Source of the DNA: Candidatus Peribacteraceae bacterium
GTDB lineage: Bacteria > Patescibacteriota > Gracilibacteria > Peribacterales > Peribacteraceae
Reading direction: 5' to 3'
Assembly: GCA_013140485.1 (NCBI GenBank)
Contig: JABFSS010000064.1
Coordinates: forward strand, 1-7,661
Length of the DNA: 7,661 nucleotides
Shown here: positions 1-6,570 of the stretch, piece by piece
How the letters are laid out: the number at the start of each line of letters is the position of its first letter
How positions within the stretch are numbered: the first letter of the stretch is position 1
Program-made: the position numbers and the translations under genes
The notes under the pieces: generated by a model
Database searches by the model: none
What the model was told of the DNA's origin: nothing
The model's input: only the letters and a program-made list of their open reading frames with translations

Positions 1-1653
1 GCGCCCGTACGAATCGCGTTCGTCGGGGCCAACCTCAAGCGTGACCGTTTCGCCTTCGACGAGGCTCCGCAAAAAATCCGTCGCGCGGCGGCCGAGCAAC
101 ATTTGCCGGGCATCGGACGCGTGGAGTTCGGGAGCGTCGATGCCGATCAGACGCACGCGTTCGGTTTGATGTCCCCCGTCCGTGAGGGCCACGTCGAGCG
201 TGTCGCCGTCTATCACGTGCAGAACTTTCGCTTTCACGGGACCGGCCGGGAGCGTGGATGGTCGGTCGGCGCTGTAGGTGATGCCGTCCCGCGCGTCTTT
301 CCACGAGAGCGTCTGGACGGTCTCGCCGGCGGGGTTGATGAGCGACAATTCTCCCGCGGTGTTCCCGAGCGTCATCCCCAGATCGCGGTCGGAGAAGCGC
401 TTGCTCTCGTGCAGAAAGAAGCTGACCGACCCGAACGTGAACATGCTTTTCTTGGCGTGCGGAAGCCGCAACGTCCAACCGTCCAAACTTGCCGTCTGGT
501 TGCTGACGTTGCGGATTTCCACCCATTCGTTGCCGGGATCTTTGCCGGCGGGATTCGGCAACACGCCGGTGATGACGAACCCTTTGCCTTCGTTCATGAC
601 CGGGTTGCTCTCGATGAACGGAGAACTATTTCCGGTGTTCTGGACTTCTCCGGATGTGAAAGAACTGGACGCCGATGATCCTGTGACGGTGACGGGCATC
701 GTGCGCGTGACGGTGCCGCAGGAATTCTTCACCTCCGCGGTGATCGTGTACGTTCCCGCCTCGTCGTACGTATGCGACGGCGGATTGCAACTCTGCGACA
801 CCGTCTCATCGTCAAAATCCACGACGCACGTTGCGCTCGTCAGCGAGCCTTGGTGCGTGCCGAGCTGAATGTTCAATGTGACTTTGTCGGCGCCGGACGT
901 GGCGCCGGATTGGAGGATGAAGTACGGATCGAGAACGGGGCATGACGTTGACGCAGATGATCCTGCTTGTGGTGAAGAGGATGCCGAAGAAGCCGAGGAT
1001 GCCGACGATGATGTCTGCGATGACGCAGATGATGACCCTACCGACGTTCCTATTCGCGCAAATCCAGGCGTTCCCCGCATCACGGTTTGCCCATTCGCCC
1101 ATCCGACCATTTCCGTCGCCGTCACCCAATTGCCCACATCATCCCCTGCCCCCGAAAGATCGACGCGTTCCATCGACGCTTTCAGAACCGGACTCGTCGA
1201 ATTGGTTCCGGCGAACGGCGATCCCGTTCCGTCATCGGCTTGATCCATCACCTGACCGTTCGCATCGCGCAGCCGCAGGAGCAACTTGGTGTTCGGGAGA
1301 CTCATTGCGGACGTGATAAATGCAGGTTCGGACAGGAGTCGTGACTGTGCCGCAACGAATCGGCTGACGACGAGGAATTCTCCGGGACGAACGACTGTGC
1401 CGTCGGGAAACGTCAGCATCGTGACTTCGGCGCTGCTGGAGTTGAGCGTGGTGAGGGTCCATCCGGAAAGAGACGCCTCCTGATCGATACCGGCGATTTC
1501 TATCCACTCATCACTCGTACTGAGGTCCGACCCCGCCCAGTGCACTTCGGTGATCACGGCCTTTGCCAACGCGTGTTCACCCACGAGGAGCGATAGCACC
1601 AGAGCGATGCACAGGATGATAATTCGCCGATGAGGAAAGAAGATGGGAGACAT
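1..1653 (-). CDS. Secreted LTD-PKD-LTD-thermonuclease protein (3' end cut by window)
   Basis: The frame is open for 551 codons from the ATG at 1653 to the left edge, so the C terminus is missing. Residues 1-30 are a signal peptide: basic HRR, a hydrophobic run (12-24) and a likely cleavage after ALA at 28-30. Residues 32 to about 195 read as a lamin-tail domain (DEWIEI, LSGWTL, FPDGTVVRPGEFLVVS). A Ser/Ala linker (206-237) leads to a PKD-like domain (238-325, core HTYDEAGTYTIT). A second linker leads to a second lamin-tail domain (357-459; GNEWVEI, LDGWTL). From about 473 a staphylococcal-nuclease domain follows with DGDT (D482, D484), RLIGIDAPE (R501, D506, E509) and DSYGR (R551). These match D19, D21, R35, D40, E43 and R87 of the S. 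aureus enzyme. Expected role: an exported Ca-dependent nuclease that cuts DNA or RNA outside the membrane, with LTD/PKD parts for anchoring or binding (inference). No Shine-Dalgarno is seen; the start rests on the signal peptide. Confidence 0.92.
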   Translation of the reverse strand, partial: MSPIFFPHRRIIILCIALVLSLLVGEHALAKAVITEVHWAGSDLSTSDEWIEIAGIDQEASLSGWTLTTLNSSSAEVTMLTFPDGTVVRPGEFLVVSRFVAAQSRLLSEPAFITSAMSLPNTKLLLRLRDANGQVMDQADDGTGSPFAGTNSTSPVLKASMERVDLSGAGDDVGNWVTATEMVGWANGQTVMRGTPGFARIGTSVGSSSASSQTSSSASSASSASSSPQAGSSASTSCPVLDPYFILQSGATSGADKVTLNIQLGTHQGSLTSATCVVDFDDETVSQSCNPPSHTYDEAGTYTITAEVKNSCGTVTRTMPVTVTGSSASSSFTSGEVQNTGNSSPFIESNPVMNEGKGFVITGVLPNPAGKDPGNEWVEIRNVSNQTASLDGWTLRLPHAKKSMFTFGSVSFFLHESKRFSDRDLGMTLGNTAGELSLINPAGETVQTLSWKDARDGITYSADRPSTLPAGPVKAKVLHVIDGDTLDVALTDGGHQTERVRLIGIDAPELHASDARQMLLGRRATDFLRSLVEGETVTLEVGPDERDSYGR

Positions 1654-1752
1654 AGGAGGGACAGCATTCCGCAAGACAAAGGCCTTGGGAGGGGGGTCCG
1701 GAGAAAATCACTTTTTGGAATTCGGTTTTTTCGTTTATGAGAAGCCAATCCT

Positions 1753-1780
1753 GGGCGTTCCATAGGGGTGTGGAACGCCC
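1753..1780. repeat. Hairpin, perfect 10-bp stem
   Basis: GGGCGTTCCA (1753-1762) and TGGAACGCCC (1771-1780) are exact reverse complements around an 8-base loop. No T-tract follows, so it is not a standard intrinsic terminator for either strand. It lies about 175 bases upstream of the rny start and 100 bases upstream of the divergent gene. Confidence 0.65.
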
Positions 1781-1788
1781 CACCTTGC

Positions 1789-1806
1789 CCCCTCTGGAAC
1801 GAGGGG
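1789..1806. repeat. Hairpin, 6-bp GC-rich stem
   Basis: CCCCTC (1789-1794) pairs with GAGGGG (1801-1806) across the loop TGGAAC. It follows the hairpin at 1753-1780 after 8 bases, and TGGAACG occurs in both. The pair therefore looks like one repeated or composite structured segment. Confidence 0.45.
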
Positions 1807-1867
1807 TAGACTGCGCTCGTACATCCTCCCATGTCTCCACTCCGACCCCACAATCTGGAACCTTCCG

Positions 1868-1916
1868 ATGCAGGCCGTCCGCCTGCGTTGTTAGCCGGTC
1901 TGTGCGCCTGAAGGCG
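1868..1916. repeat. Two small hairpins in the probable rny leader
   Basis: GCAGGC (1870-1875) pairs with GCCTGC (1881-1886) over a 5-base loop and can extend by a T:G and an A-T pair to 1868/1888. CGCC (1905-1908) pairs with GGCG (1913-1916) over the tetraloop TGAA, or CGCCT with AGGCG over a 2-base loop. Both lie within 90 bases of the rny start codon and would be in its 5' untranslated region if transcription starts upstream of 1868. Confidence 0.45.
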
Positions 1917-1954
1917 TGAAAACATGGGTGGGATAGTCCGTCCCCCCCTCCCCC

Positions 1955-3511
1955 ATGCCAAATATCTCAATAGTAGTCGCCCTCGTGGGCGGTGCCCTGA
2001 TCGGCCTTGCCGTCGGCTGGTCGCTCTTCTCGAAAGGAAAGAAAATTTCGTCCACGCTGCAGGCGCAAATCAATGAACAGGAACGCGAGCTCTCCAAGGC
2101 CCAGTCGAAACTCGCGGACGCCAGAAACCAGATCAAAATCGCCGAGAATGAAGCGAAGGCCGCGGCGAAAGACATTGTGAACGAAGCGCGGCTCGCCGCG
2201 ACCGAACTCGAAGCCAAGGCGGAAAAAGATCAGGGCCGCATCGAGGAGAAGGAACGCGCCCTCGACGTGAAAGTGAAGGAGGTGGAGCGTCAGCGCGGAA
2301 CCGTCGAAACGCTGAAAGGCGAACTCGAAACCGAGAAGCAGGAAGTCTCGGTGGCCGCGGCCAAGCACCGCGAAGCGCTCGAAAAAGTCGCGAAGCTGAG
2401 CCAGACGGAAGCCAAAAAACAGCTCGAAACGGAACTGGAAAAAGAATTCTCGGAGTACTTTGCCGCGCAGATCCGCCTCAAGCGCGAGGAAATGGAAGGT
2501 GAAGCCGAAGACAAGGCACGTAATTTGATGGCCGAAGCCATGCAGCGGTACGCGTCCGAAGTCTCCAGCGAATCGACGGCGACCATCGTGCAGCTCCCGA
2601 GTGACGATATGAAAGGCAAGATTATCGGCAAGGAAGGCCGCAACATCATCTCGTTCGAACAGGCGACGGGTGTCGACGTGATCATTGACGATACTCCCGG
2701 CGCCATCGTCCTCTCCGGCTTCGACCTCGCCCGCCGCTACGTCGCAAAACTCGCGATGGAGAAACTCCTCCAGGACGGCCGCATCCAGCCGGCGCGCATC
2801 GAGGAAGTCGTCGGCAAAATGAAGGAACAAGTCGGCAAGATGATGCTCGAATTCGGCAAACGCGCGGTGGAAGAACTCGGCATCCAGGGCTATCCGCAGG
2901 ATTTGTTGAAGATCATCGGACGCCTCCGTTTCCGCACCAGTTACGGCCAAAACGTGCTCAAGCACTCGGTGGAAATGGCGCACTTGGGCAAGATGCTCGC
3001 CGAGGAAATCGGCGCGGACGTCTCGGTGGTCACCGAAGGTTGTCTGTTGCATGACGTGGGCAAGGCGCTTGACCACGAGGTGACGGGAACGCACGTGGAG
3101 ATCGGCGTCGAGATCTGCAAGCGGTTCAAAATCCGTCCGGAAGTGATCCACTGCGTGGCAGCCCACCACGAAGACATTCCGATGGCGACGCCCGAAGCGT
3201 TCGTGGTTGCCGCCGTCGACGCCATCTCCGGCGCCCGCCCCGGCGCGCGCAGGGAATCGATTGAGGAATACTTCAAGCGCCTGCGGAACCTGGAAGACGT
3301 TGCGAAGAGCTTCGACGGCGTCACGCGCGCCTTCGCCATCTCGGCGGGCCGCGAAGTCCGCGTGTTTGTCGACACCAAGAAGATCGACGACCTGACGCAG
3401 GAGCGCCTCGCCAAGGACATCGCAAAGAAGGTGGAGGCTGAATTGACCTATCCGGGGGTCATCAAGGTCAATGTGATTCGGGAGAGGAGGATTGAAGAAT
3501 TGGCCAAGTAA
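1955..3511 (+). CDS. rny: Ribonuclease Y
   Basis: Membrane-anchored endoribonuclease that starts mRNA decay. The protein has 518 residues, the usual length for the family. In order: an N-terminal membrane helix (about 4-22); a long charged coiled coil (about 28-190); a KH RNA-binding domain (about 208-270) with GKIIGKEGRN at 221-230 carrying the GxxG loop; and an HD phosphohydrolase domain with H337, the HD pair H366-D367 in LLHDVGK, H404/H405 and D422. The C-terminal part keeps the family blocks RTSYGQNVLKHS, DHEV, ARPGAR and AGREVRV and ends normally in a basic/acidic tail. The ATG at 1955 gives the expected membrane helix right at the N terminus. It is preceded by a C-tract (1942-1954) and no Shine-Dalgarno. 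The gene is monocistronic as far as visible; its TAA (3509-3511) touches a palindromic repeat. Nothing is truncated or missing. Confidence 0.98.
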   Translation: MPNISIVVALVGGALIGLAVGWSLFSKGKKISSTLQAQINEQERELSKAQSKLADARNQIKIAENEAKAAAKDIVNEARLAATELEAKAEKDQGRIEEKERALDVKVKEVERQRGTVETLKGELETEKQEVSVAAAKHREALEKVAKLSQTEAKKQLETELEKEFSEYFAAQIRLKREEMEGEAEDKARNLMAEAMQRYASEVSSESTATIVQLPSDDMKGKIIGKEGRNIISFEQATGVDVIIDDTPGAIVLSGFDLARRYVAKLAMEKLLQDGRIQPARIEEVVGKMKEQVGKMMLEFGKRAVEELGIQGYPQDLLKIIGRLRFRTSYGQNVLKHSVEMAHLGKMLAEEIGADVSVVTEGCLLHDVGKALDHEVTGTHVEIGVEICKRFKIRPEVIHCVAAHHEDIPMATPEAFVVAAVDAISGARPGARRESIEEYFKRLRNLEDVAKSFDGVTRAFAISAGREVRVFVDTKKIDDLTQERLAKDIAKKVEAELTYPGVIKVNVIRERRIEELAK

Positions 3512-3593
3512 AGGAAAACGACGAAATCGACGCAAACGAAGAAAACGAGGATCCTTGATTGCCTCGCTTTCTTCGTTTCCCTCGTTTTCCTTA
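3511..3593. repeat. Palindromic repeat element, copy 1 (intergenic, on the rny stop codon)
   Basis: Perfect outer arms AAGGAAAACGA (3511-3521) and TCGTTTTCCTT (3582-3592) enclose an inner stem of 17 bp with one mismatch (3534-3550 with 3562-3578) and an 11-base loop containing the right half of GGATCC. Bases 3515-3593 align without gaps to 6981-7059 inside mutY at about 63 of 79 identical positions by hand count, with a constant offset of 3466. The last base of the rny stop codon is the first base of the arm. In rny mRNA the hairpin could end transcription or block 3' exonucleases. Confidence 0.85.
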
Positions 3594-3596
3594 TTT
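3511..3596 (+). terminator. Possible terminator or 3'-stabilising hairpin of rny
   Basis: The nested stem described for the palindromic element forms directly after the rny stop and is followed by TTATTT (3591-3596), a short U-rich tail in RNA. The stem is AT-rich at its outer end and the tail is interrupted, so it is not a textbook intrinsic terminator. A mobile repeat that landed here and was kept for its RNA structure is the simplest reading. Confidence 0.4.
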
Positions 3597-3623
3597 GCTA
3601 GAACCCCCAAAATCATGTAAAAT
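3595..3623 (+). promoter_or_regulatory. Sigma-70-type promoter for the secreted-protein cluster
   Basis: TTGCTA at 3595-3600 (4/6 to TTGACA) and TAAAAT at 3618-3623 (5/6 to TATAAT) are separated by exactly 17 bases. Transcription would start near 3630 and leave a leader of about 20 nt before the ATG at 3650. The -35 box begins immediately after the palindromic element, so the repeat separates rny from this promoter. Confidence 0.55.
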
Positions 3624-3649
3624 AAACCTAACATTCACAACCACCCTCT

Positions 3650-3805
3650 ATGACCAAGTTCACTCTTCAACGCGCCGTTGTCGCCGGCCTCGCGCTCGCG
3701 ATTTTTTTGACGGGCTTTGTGAGCGCCACCGGTTCGGTGCAGGCGCAGGCATCCGACGATTGGATGCAGATGCTCTTCTGCGACATGCTGGGCAATTGCC
3801 GCTGA
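3650..3805 (+). CDS. Small exported peptide (51 aa)
   Basis: Not a recognised family. Residues 1-34 form a clear signal peptide: basic N terminus (K3, R8), hydrophobic core AVVAGLALAIFLTGFV, and AQA at 32-34 as a likely cleavage site. The mature peptide would be only 17 residues, with two Cys (C44, C50) that could form a disulfide. Its FCDMLGNC resembles ICDYLPKLKQC just after the signal region of the 776-aa protein encoded 40 bp downstream: signal sequence, then C-D-x-L, then a second Cys. This suggests a paralogous N terminus or a stand-alone version of it (inference). The start lies about 20 nt after a good promoter, with the pyrimidine-rich CCACCCTCT before the ATG and no Shine-Dalgarno. 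It could be a secreted signal or partner peptide, or a leader that only carries translation; the sequence does not decide. Confidence 0.6.
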   Translation: MTKFTLQRAVVAGLALAIFLTGFVSATGSVQAQASDDWMQMLFCDMLGNCR

Positions 3806-3845
3806 CCATCAATCTGAAACCAATATTCACATTCCTCATCTTCTT

Positions 3846-6176
3846 ATGTTCACCCGTTTCCAGAACCGCATCGTCGTCGCGGCAGCCGGCGTTTCAGTTT
3901 TTGCGCTCGCGCTCAGCAGCACGTCGCTCTCCGGCCTCCAGGGCCAAATCGACATCTGCGATTATCTGCCCAAGCTCAAGCAGTGCCAGGACAAAAAAAA
4001 TTCCGGCAGCTTCACGATGCCTTCGACACCGCAGCCTCCTACCTCGCCCGTGCCTCCTCCCCAGAGACCTCCTGCGAACGGCTCAAACATGGGCCAGAGT
4101 GGCGAAAGCGGAAATGGTGACATCAGTGGAGTGGGCGGTGGGGACACAAATGATGGCGGCAGTGGATTGATGGATAGAGGTGGTGGATCGACGCAGTCCG
4201 GTTGCGGCAACGGTGTGTGCGAAAATTACTATTCGTGCCCGGTGAACGCGGGAAGAGGAGTAAGGGCAGCGGAACGGGAAACGGAAGCGAATTGCCCGCG
4301 CGATTGCAAACCCGAAGGCCCGGTCTGCGGCAACGGCAAATGTGAAGCGCCGCGCGAAACATCGTCCACGTGTCCGAAAGATTGCCGCGTGGGAACAGTG
4401 CAAGCAGGCAACCTCTATGTGACGCAAGACGGCATTCCGGCAAAAATCCAGCTGATCGTCGGTGGAACGGAAGGATCCTCGGCGTTGAACCTTAAGTTCC
4501 GTGCCGATGGCATTGAGGACATCCGTGTTCTGCAAATGCAGATCACAGACGCCTCGACAGATGCTCCGTATGATCACCTCAATCTATACTCAGGCGAATC
4601 CACAACGCCCTTTGCAAAAGCAACTGTCGCGGCATGCGGCAACGAGATCGTGCCGGCCCACACGCTGTGCGCCGATCTCTCCGCGGCGAACTTCGTCGTG
4701 AAAAAGAACACGGAAGTGCGCGTCGCGGTCAAACCCGTGATCAAGACGGATACCGGCGGCGCGTTCTCCGGCACGCCCGTTCAACTCTTCTTGTCGACCA
4801 CCTATGACAAAGCCGTAACGGCCGCGGGAGTGACGTCGAACGTCAATCTCCTGAGAAATAACGGTAATACGACGACGGAAGGAGAAGTTTTCACAGGTAC
4901 GAATAGCGCGGGCCCGAACCGCGAGATCGCCGGACCGAAGAATGCCACTGTCCTTTCGAAAATTATCTCCGTCACCAACGCCAATCCCGATGCCGACGGA
5001 TCGATTATTCCAAACGGTCTATCGGACATCGGACAATTCAAGTTTGTCGCGGCAAAGCAGTTCAACGCCGAGAACGGCGTGAACAAGCCGACGCTGTCCG
5101 ACATGATCTTCTCGGTGAAATCCGAGTACGTTGAGGTCGGCGCGCTGAAGCTGATAAATAAAATGAATGGCGCAGCGGCGGTCACGTGTGAGGCATTCAA
5201 TGCAGAGGGGCAGAAAATGACCATGCCCGTGAAAGGAAACTTCTTCGCATGGTGCAAGGATCTTCCGAGTTTCATCGACTCGGCGATCGAGCAGGGGGGA
5301 GAACAAACCTTCGTGCTGCAAATGAACATCACGAATTCCGCAACATCCCGCGAGCACGACTCGACGGTGCAAGTGATGCTGGAGAACTTCGCGAAGAGCG
5401 ATTTCCAAAGCGCGGATTTCGGCCTTGCCGCGTCGCACCTCCAATGGATTGACCGCGATGCCGACACTCTTGGAAACGGCGACACCACCTCATCGGTCTT
5501 GCGCTGGACGGATCTCCCGACAGAAACCGTCAAATCGACGCTCTACAAGAACGGTAGTGGCGGAGGTGGCGGTGGAGGAGGCGGTTCCGGAGCGGTCTGC
5601 GGTAATGGAAAATGTGAAGCTCCCGACGAAACCTCGTCCAACTGTTCTCAGGATTGCCGGGACGAAGGACCTGTGTGCGGCAATGGACGATGCGAAGCTC
5701 CTCAGGAAAACTCGTCAACGTGTTCGAGAGATTGCGGTAGTGGAACGGCAATGTGCCCGAACGATCCCGACGGCGGCGATCCGACTCAGAAGGCCACGGT
5801 TAATTACAAAACGGACAATTGCCGGCAGGGCATTAAGAACTACGTCAACGAAATTCTGTGCGTCGGCGGCGACGGCAAGCAGGTCTACGAAAGTCTCACG
5901 CCGTGCCCGCTCGGAAAAGAGTGCGTGAACGGCGCATGCACCGCAGACGGCGGGCCGACGACGGACCCCAAGTGCAGCGATACCGACGGCGGTATAAATA
6001 TCTTCGTGAGGGGGACAGCTGGCCGCAGCACCGACGTTTGCAATGGCAACAGCGGTTATGAGAAACAGGTGTACGAAGCGTACTGCACGGCAACGTCTCC
6101 GAGCTTTGCGATCATGCCGAGCATCCCCTGCCCCGAGGGATACACCTGTTCGAGCGGCGCGTGCGTAAGGCAGTAA
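3846..6176 (+). CDS. Secreted modular Cys-rich surface protein (776 aa)
   Basis: Function unknown. The N terminus (residues 1 to about 33) is an export signal: R4, R8, then a hydrophobic VVAAAGVSVFALAL. It is followed by ICDYLPKLKQC, a Pro-rich stretch (57-77) and a Gly/Ser/Asp-rich stretch (79-118). Four CGNGxCE modules come next in two pairs: 120-154, 161-180, 585-604 and 611-630. The last three share the Cys spacing 5-10-4 and end in C-x-x-D-C; the first is expanded and has an extra Cys. Between the pairs, 187 to about 345 and 361 to about 560 look like two beta-rich domains with few Cys. A nine-Gly linker (572-580) precedes the second pair. The end holds two six-Cys modules (637-698 and 710-773) starting C-x-D-x-DGG, with spacings 22-13-15-6-5 and 22-15-15-6-5. 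Similar modules occur in exported proteins of CPR bacteria and DPANN archaea. No sorting signal or C-terminal anchor is seen. Adhesion or cell-envelope display is a guess. Confidence 0.88.
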   Translation: MFTRFQNRIVVAAAGVSVFALALSSTSLSGLQGQIDICDYLPKLKQCQDKKNSGSFTMPSTPQPPTSPVPPPQRPPANGSNMGQSGESGNGDISGVGGGDTNDGGSGLMDRGGGSTQSGCGNGVCENYYSCPVNAGRGVRAAERETEANCPRDCKPEGPVCGNGKCEAPRETSSTCPKDCRVGTVQAGNLYVTQDGIPAKIQLIVGGTEGSSALNLKFRADGIEDIRVLQMQITDASTDAPYDHLNLYSGESTTPFAKATVAACGNEIVPAHTLCADLSAANFVVKKNTEVRVAVKPVIKTDTGGAFSGTPVQLFLSTTYDKAVTAAGVTSNVNLLRNNGNTTTEGEVFTGTNSAGPNREIAGPKNATVLSKIISVTNANPDADGSIIPNGLSDIGQFKFVAAKQFNAENGVNKPTLSDMIFSVKSEYVEVGALKLINKMNGAAAVTCEAFNAEGQKMTMPVKGNFFAWCKDLPSFIDSAIEQGGEQTFVLQMNITNSATSREHDSTVQVMLENFAKSDFQSADFGLAASHLQWIDRDADTLGNGDTTSSVLRWTDLPTETVKSTLYKNGSGGGGGGGGGSGAVCGNGKCEAPDETSSNCSQDCRDEGPVCGNGRCEAPQENSSTCSRDCGSGTAMCPNDPDGGDPTQKATVNYKTDNCRQGIKNYVNEILCVGGDGKQVYESLTPCPLGKECVNGACTADGGPTTDPKCSDTDGGINIFVRGTAGRSTDVCNGNSGYEKQVYEAYCTATSPSFAIMPSIPCPEGYTCSSGACVRQ

Positions 6177-6203
6177 TCACGGAAGATCTTCCCAATACCC
6201 GAC

Positions 6204-6569
6204 ATGCCGCGACACAAATATTCCGGGCACCTGACCACCACGGTCTCCGCGATCGTCGCTCTCACGCTGGCGATGTCCGTCACGCTGGGAACGCGTCTGA
6301 CGCTGCACGCCGTGAGCACTTCTTCGTGGATGAATATCCTCAACAGCCGGACCGGAGGGAAAACCGAAAACGATAACCGTGATATTCTGCGCACAATCTT
6401 CCGCAGCCAGCCGGCGACGACGCATCGTGCGGTCCAAAAAAAGACCTTCCCGCAGGGCCGCGCCCGCCCGCGCCAGCTTCCCAAGCGCGAGGGTGACAAG
6501 TGGCGCGAAGAGGAACCGCTGCGCCCGAGCGGCACGCTGCAGGTTCCGGACGACACGTCGGAGGACTAA
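6204..6569 (+). CDS. Hypothetical membrane-anchored or exported protein (121 aa)
   Basis: No family recognised. Residues 1-9 are polar and basic. Residues 10-28 are a hydrophobic segment that could be a signal peptide or a membrane anchor; no clear AxA cleavage site follows. The rest (about 40-121) is hydrophilic with a basic centre (KREGDKWREE) and an acidic tail (PDDTSED), and looks largely unstructured. It starts 27 bp after the stop of the 776-aa gene on the same strand, so co-transcription is likely. It ends 1 bp before the convergent mutY stop, which fits a real gene boundary. Competing antisense frames over this stretch have no signal or family features and conflict with mutY. No Shine-Dalgarno lies within 15 bases of the ATG. 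Confidence 0.6.
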   Translation: MPRHKYSGHLTTTVSAIVALTLAMSVTLGTRLTLHAVSTSSWMNILNSRTGGKTENDNRDILRTIFRSQPATTHRAVQKKTFPQGRARPRQLPKREGDKWREEEPLRPSGTLQVPDDTSED

Positions 6570-6570
6570 A

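Larger units (their letters stand above)
1687..1952. repeat. Possible MITE-like unit with imperfect terminal inverted repeats
   Basis: The left end (1687-1702) reads GGGAGGGGGGTCCGGA. The reverse complement of the right end (1937-1952) reads GGGAGGGGGGGACGGA, a 14/16 match. Between them are about 235 bp with several hairpins and no ORF of note. A small non-coding unit bounded by inverted repeats is what a miniature inverted-repeat element looks like. G-tracts are low complexity, though, and no target-site duplication was recognised, so this is a weak call. Confidence 0.25.
1654..1954. other. Divergent intergenic region, structured, no gene seen
   Basis: This 301-base gap separates the minus-strand nuclease gene from rny. 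No credible coding sequence was found. ORFs that cross it lack family resemblance and run antisense into rny or out of frame with the nuclease gene. It holds four hairpins (listed separately) and two G/C-tracts that are inverted copies of each other: 1687-1702 and 1937-1952, 14 of 16 matching. I could not find a convincing -35/-10 pair for either divergent gene, although both should start transcription here. The sequence has the look of non-coding repeat filler rather than a regulatory region with defined operators. Confidence 0.6.

Noticed and set aside
103..868. Plus-strand open frames (103-678 and 278-868)
   Set aside because: They oppose the minus-strand frame that encodes clear lamin-tail, PKD and thermonuclease motifs, and show no family features.
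869..1344. Asp/Ala-rich plus-strand frames around 960-1045
   Set aside because: The Asp/Ala run is the complement of the Ser/Ala linker codons of the minus-strand secreted protein, so this is a shadow.
1967..3634. 555-codon open frame on the minus strand across rny
   Set aside because: It is fully antisense to an unmistakable RNase Y. Its composition (Phe, His, Asp, Leu, Arg rich) is what reverse-reading of a GC-rich coiled-coil gene gives, and no domain is seen.
3803..3805. TGA read as Gly or Trp, as in some CPR lineages
   Set aside because: TGA ends both the small peptide and mutY at sensible places, Trp is encoded by TGG, and readthrough of the peptide stop gives no sensible continuation.
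3796..3826. Promoter directly before the 776-aa gene (TTGCCG ... CAATAT)
   Set aside because: Weak boxes with 19-bp spacing; co-transcription from the promoter at 3595-3623 is simpler.
3559..4170. 203-codon plus-strand frame overlapping the start of the secretion cluster
   Set aside because: It would begin inside the palindromic repeat, overlaps both the small peptide and the 776-aa protein in another frame, and has no recognisable content.
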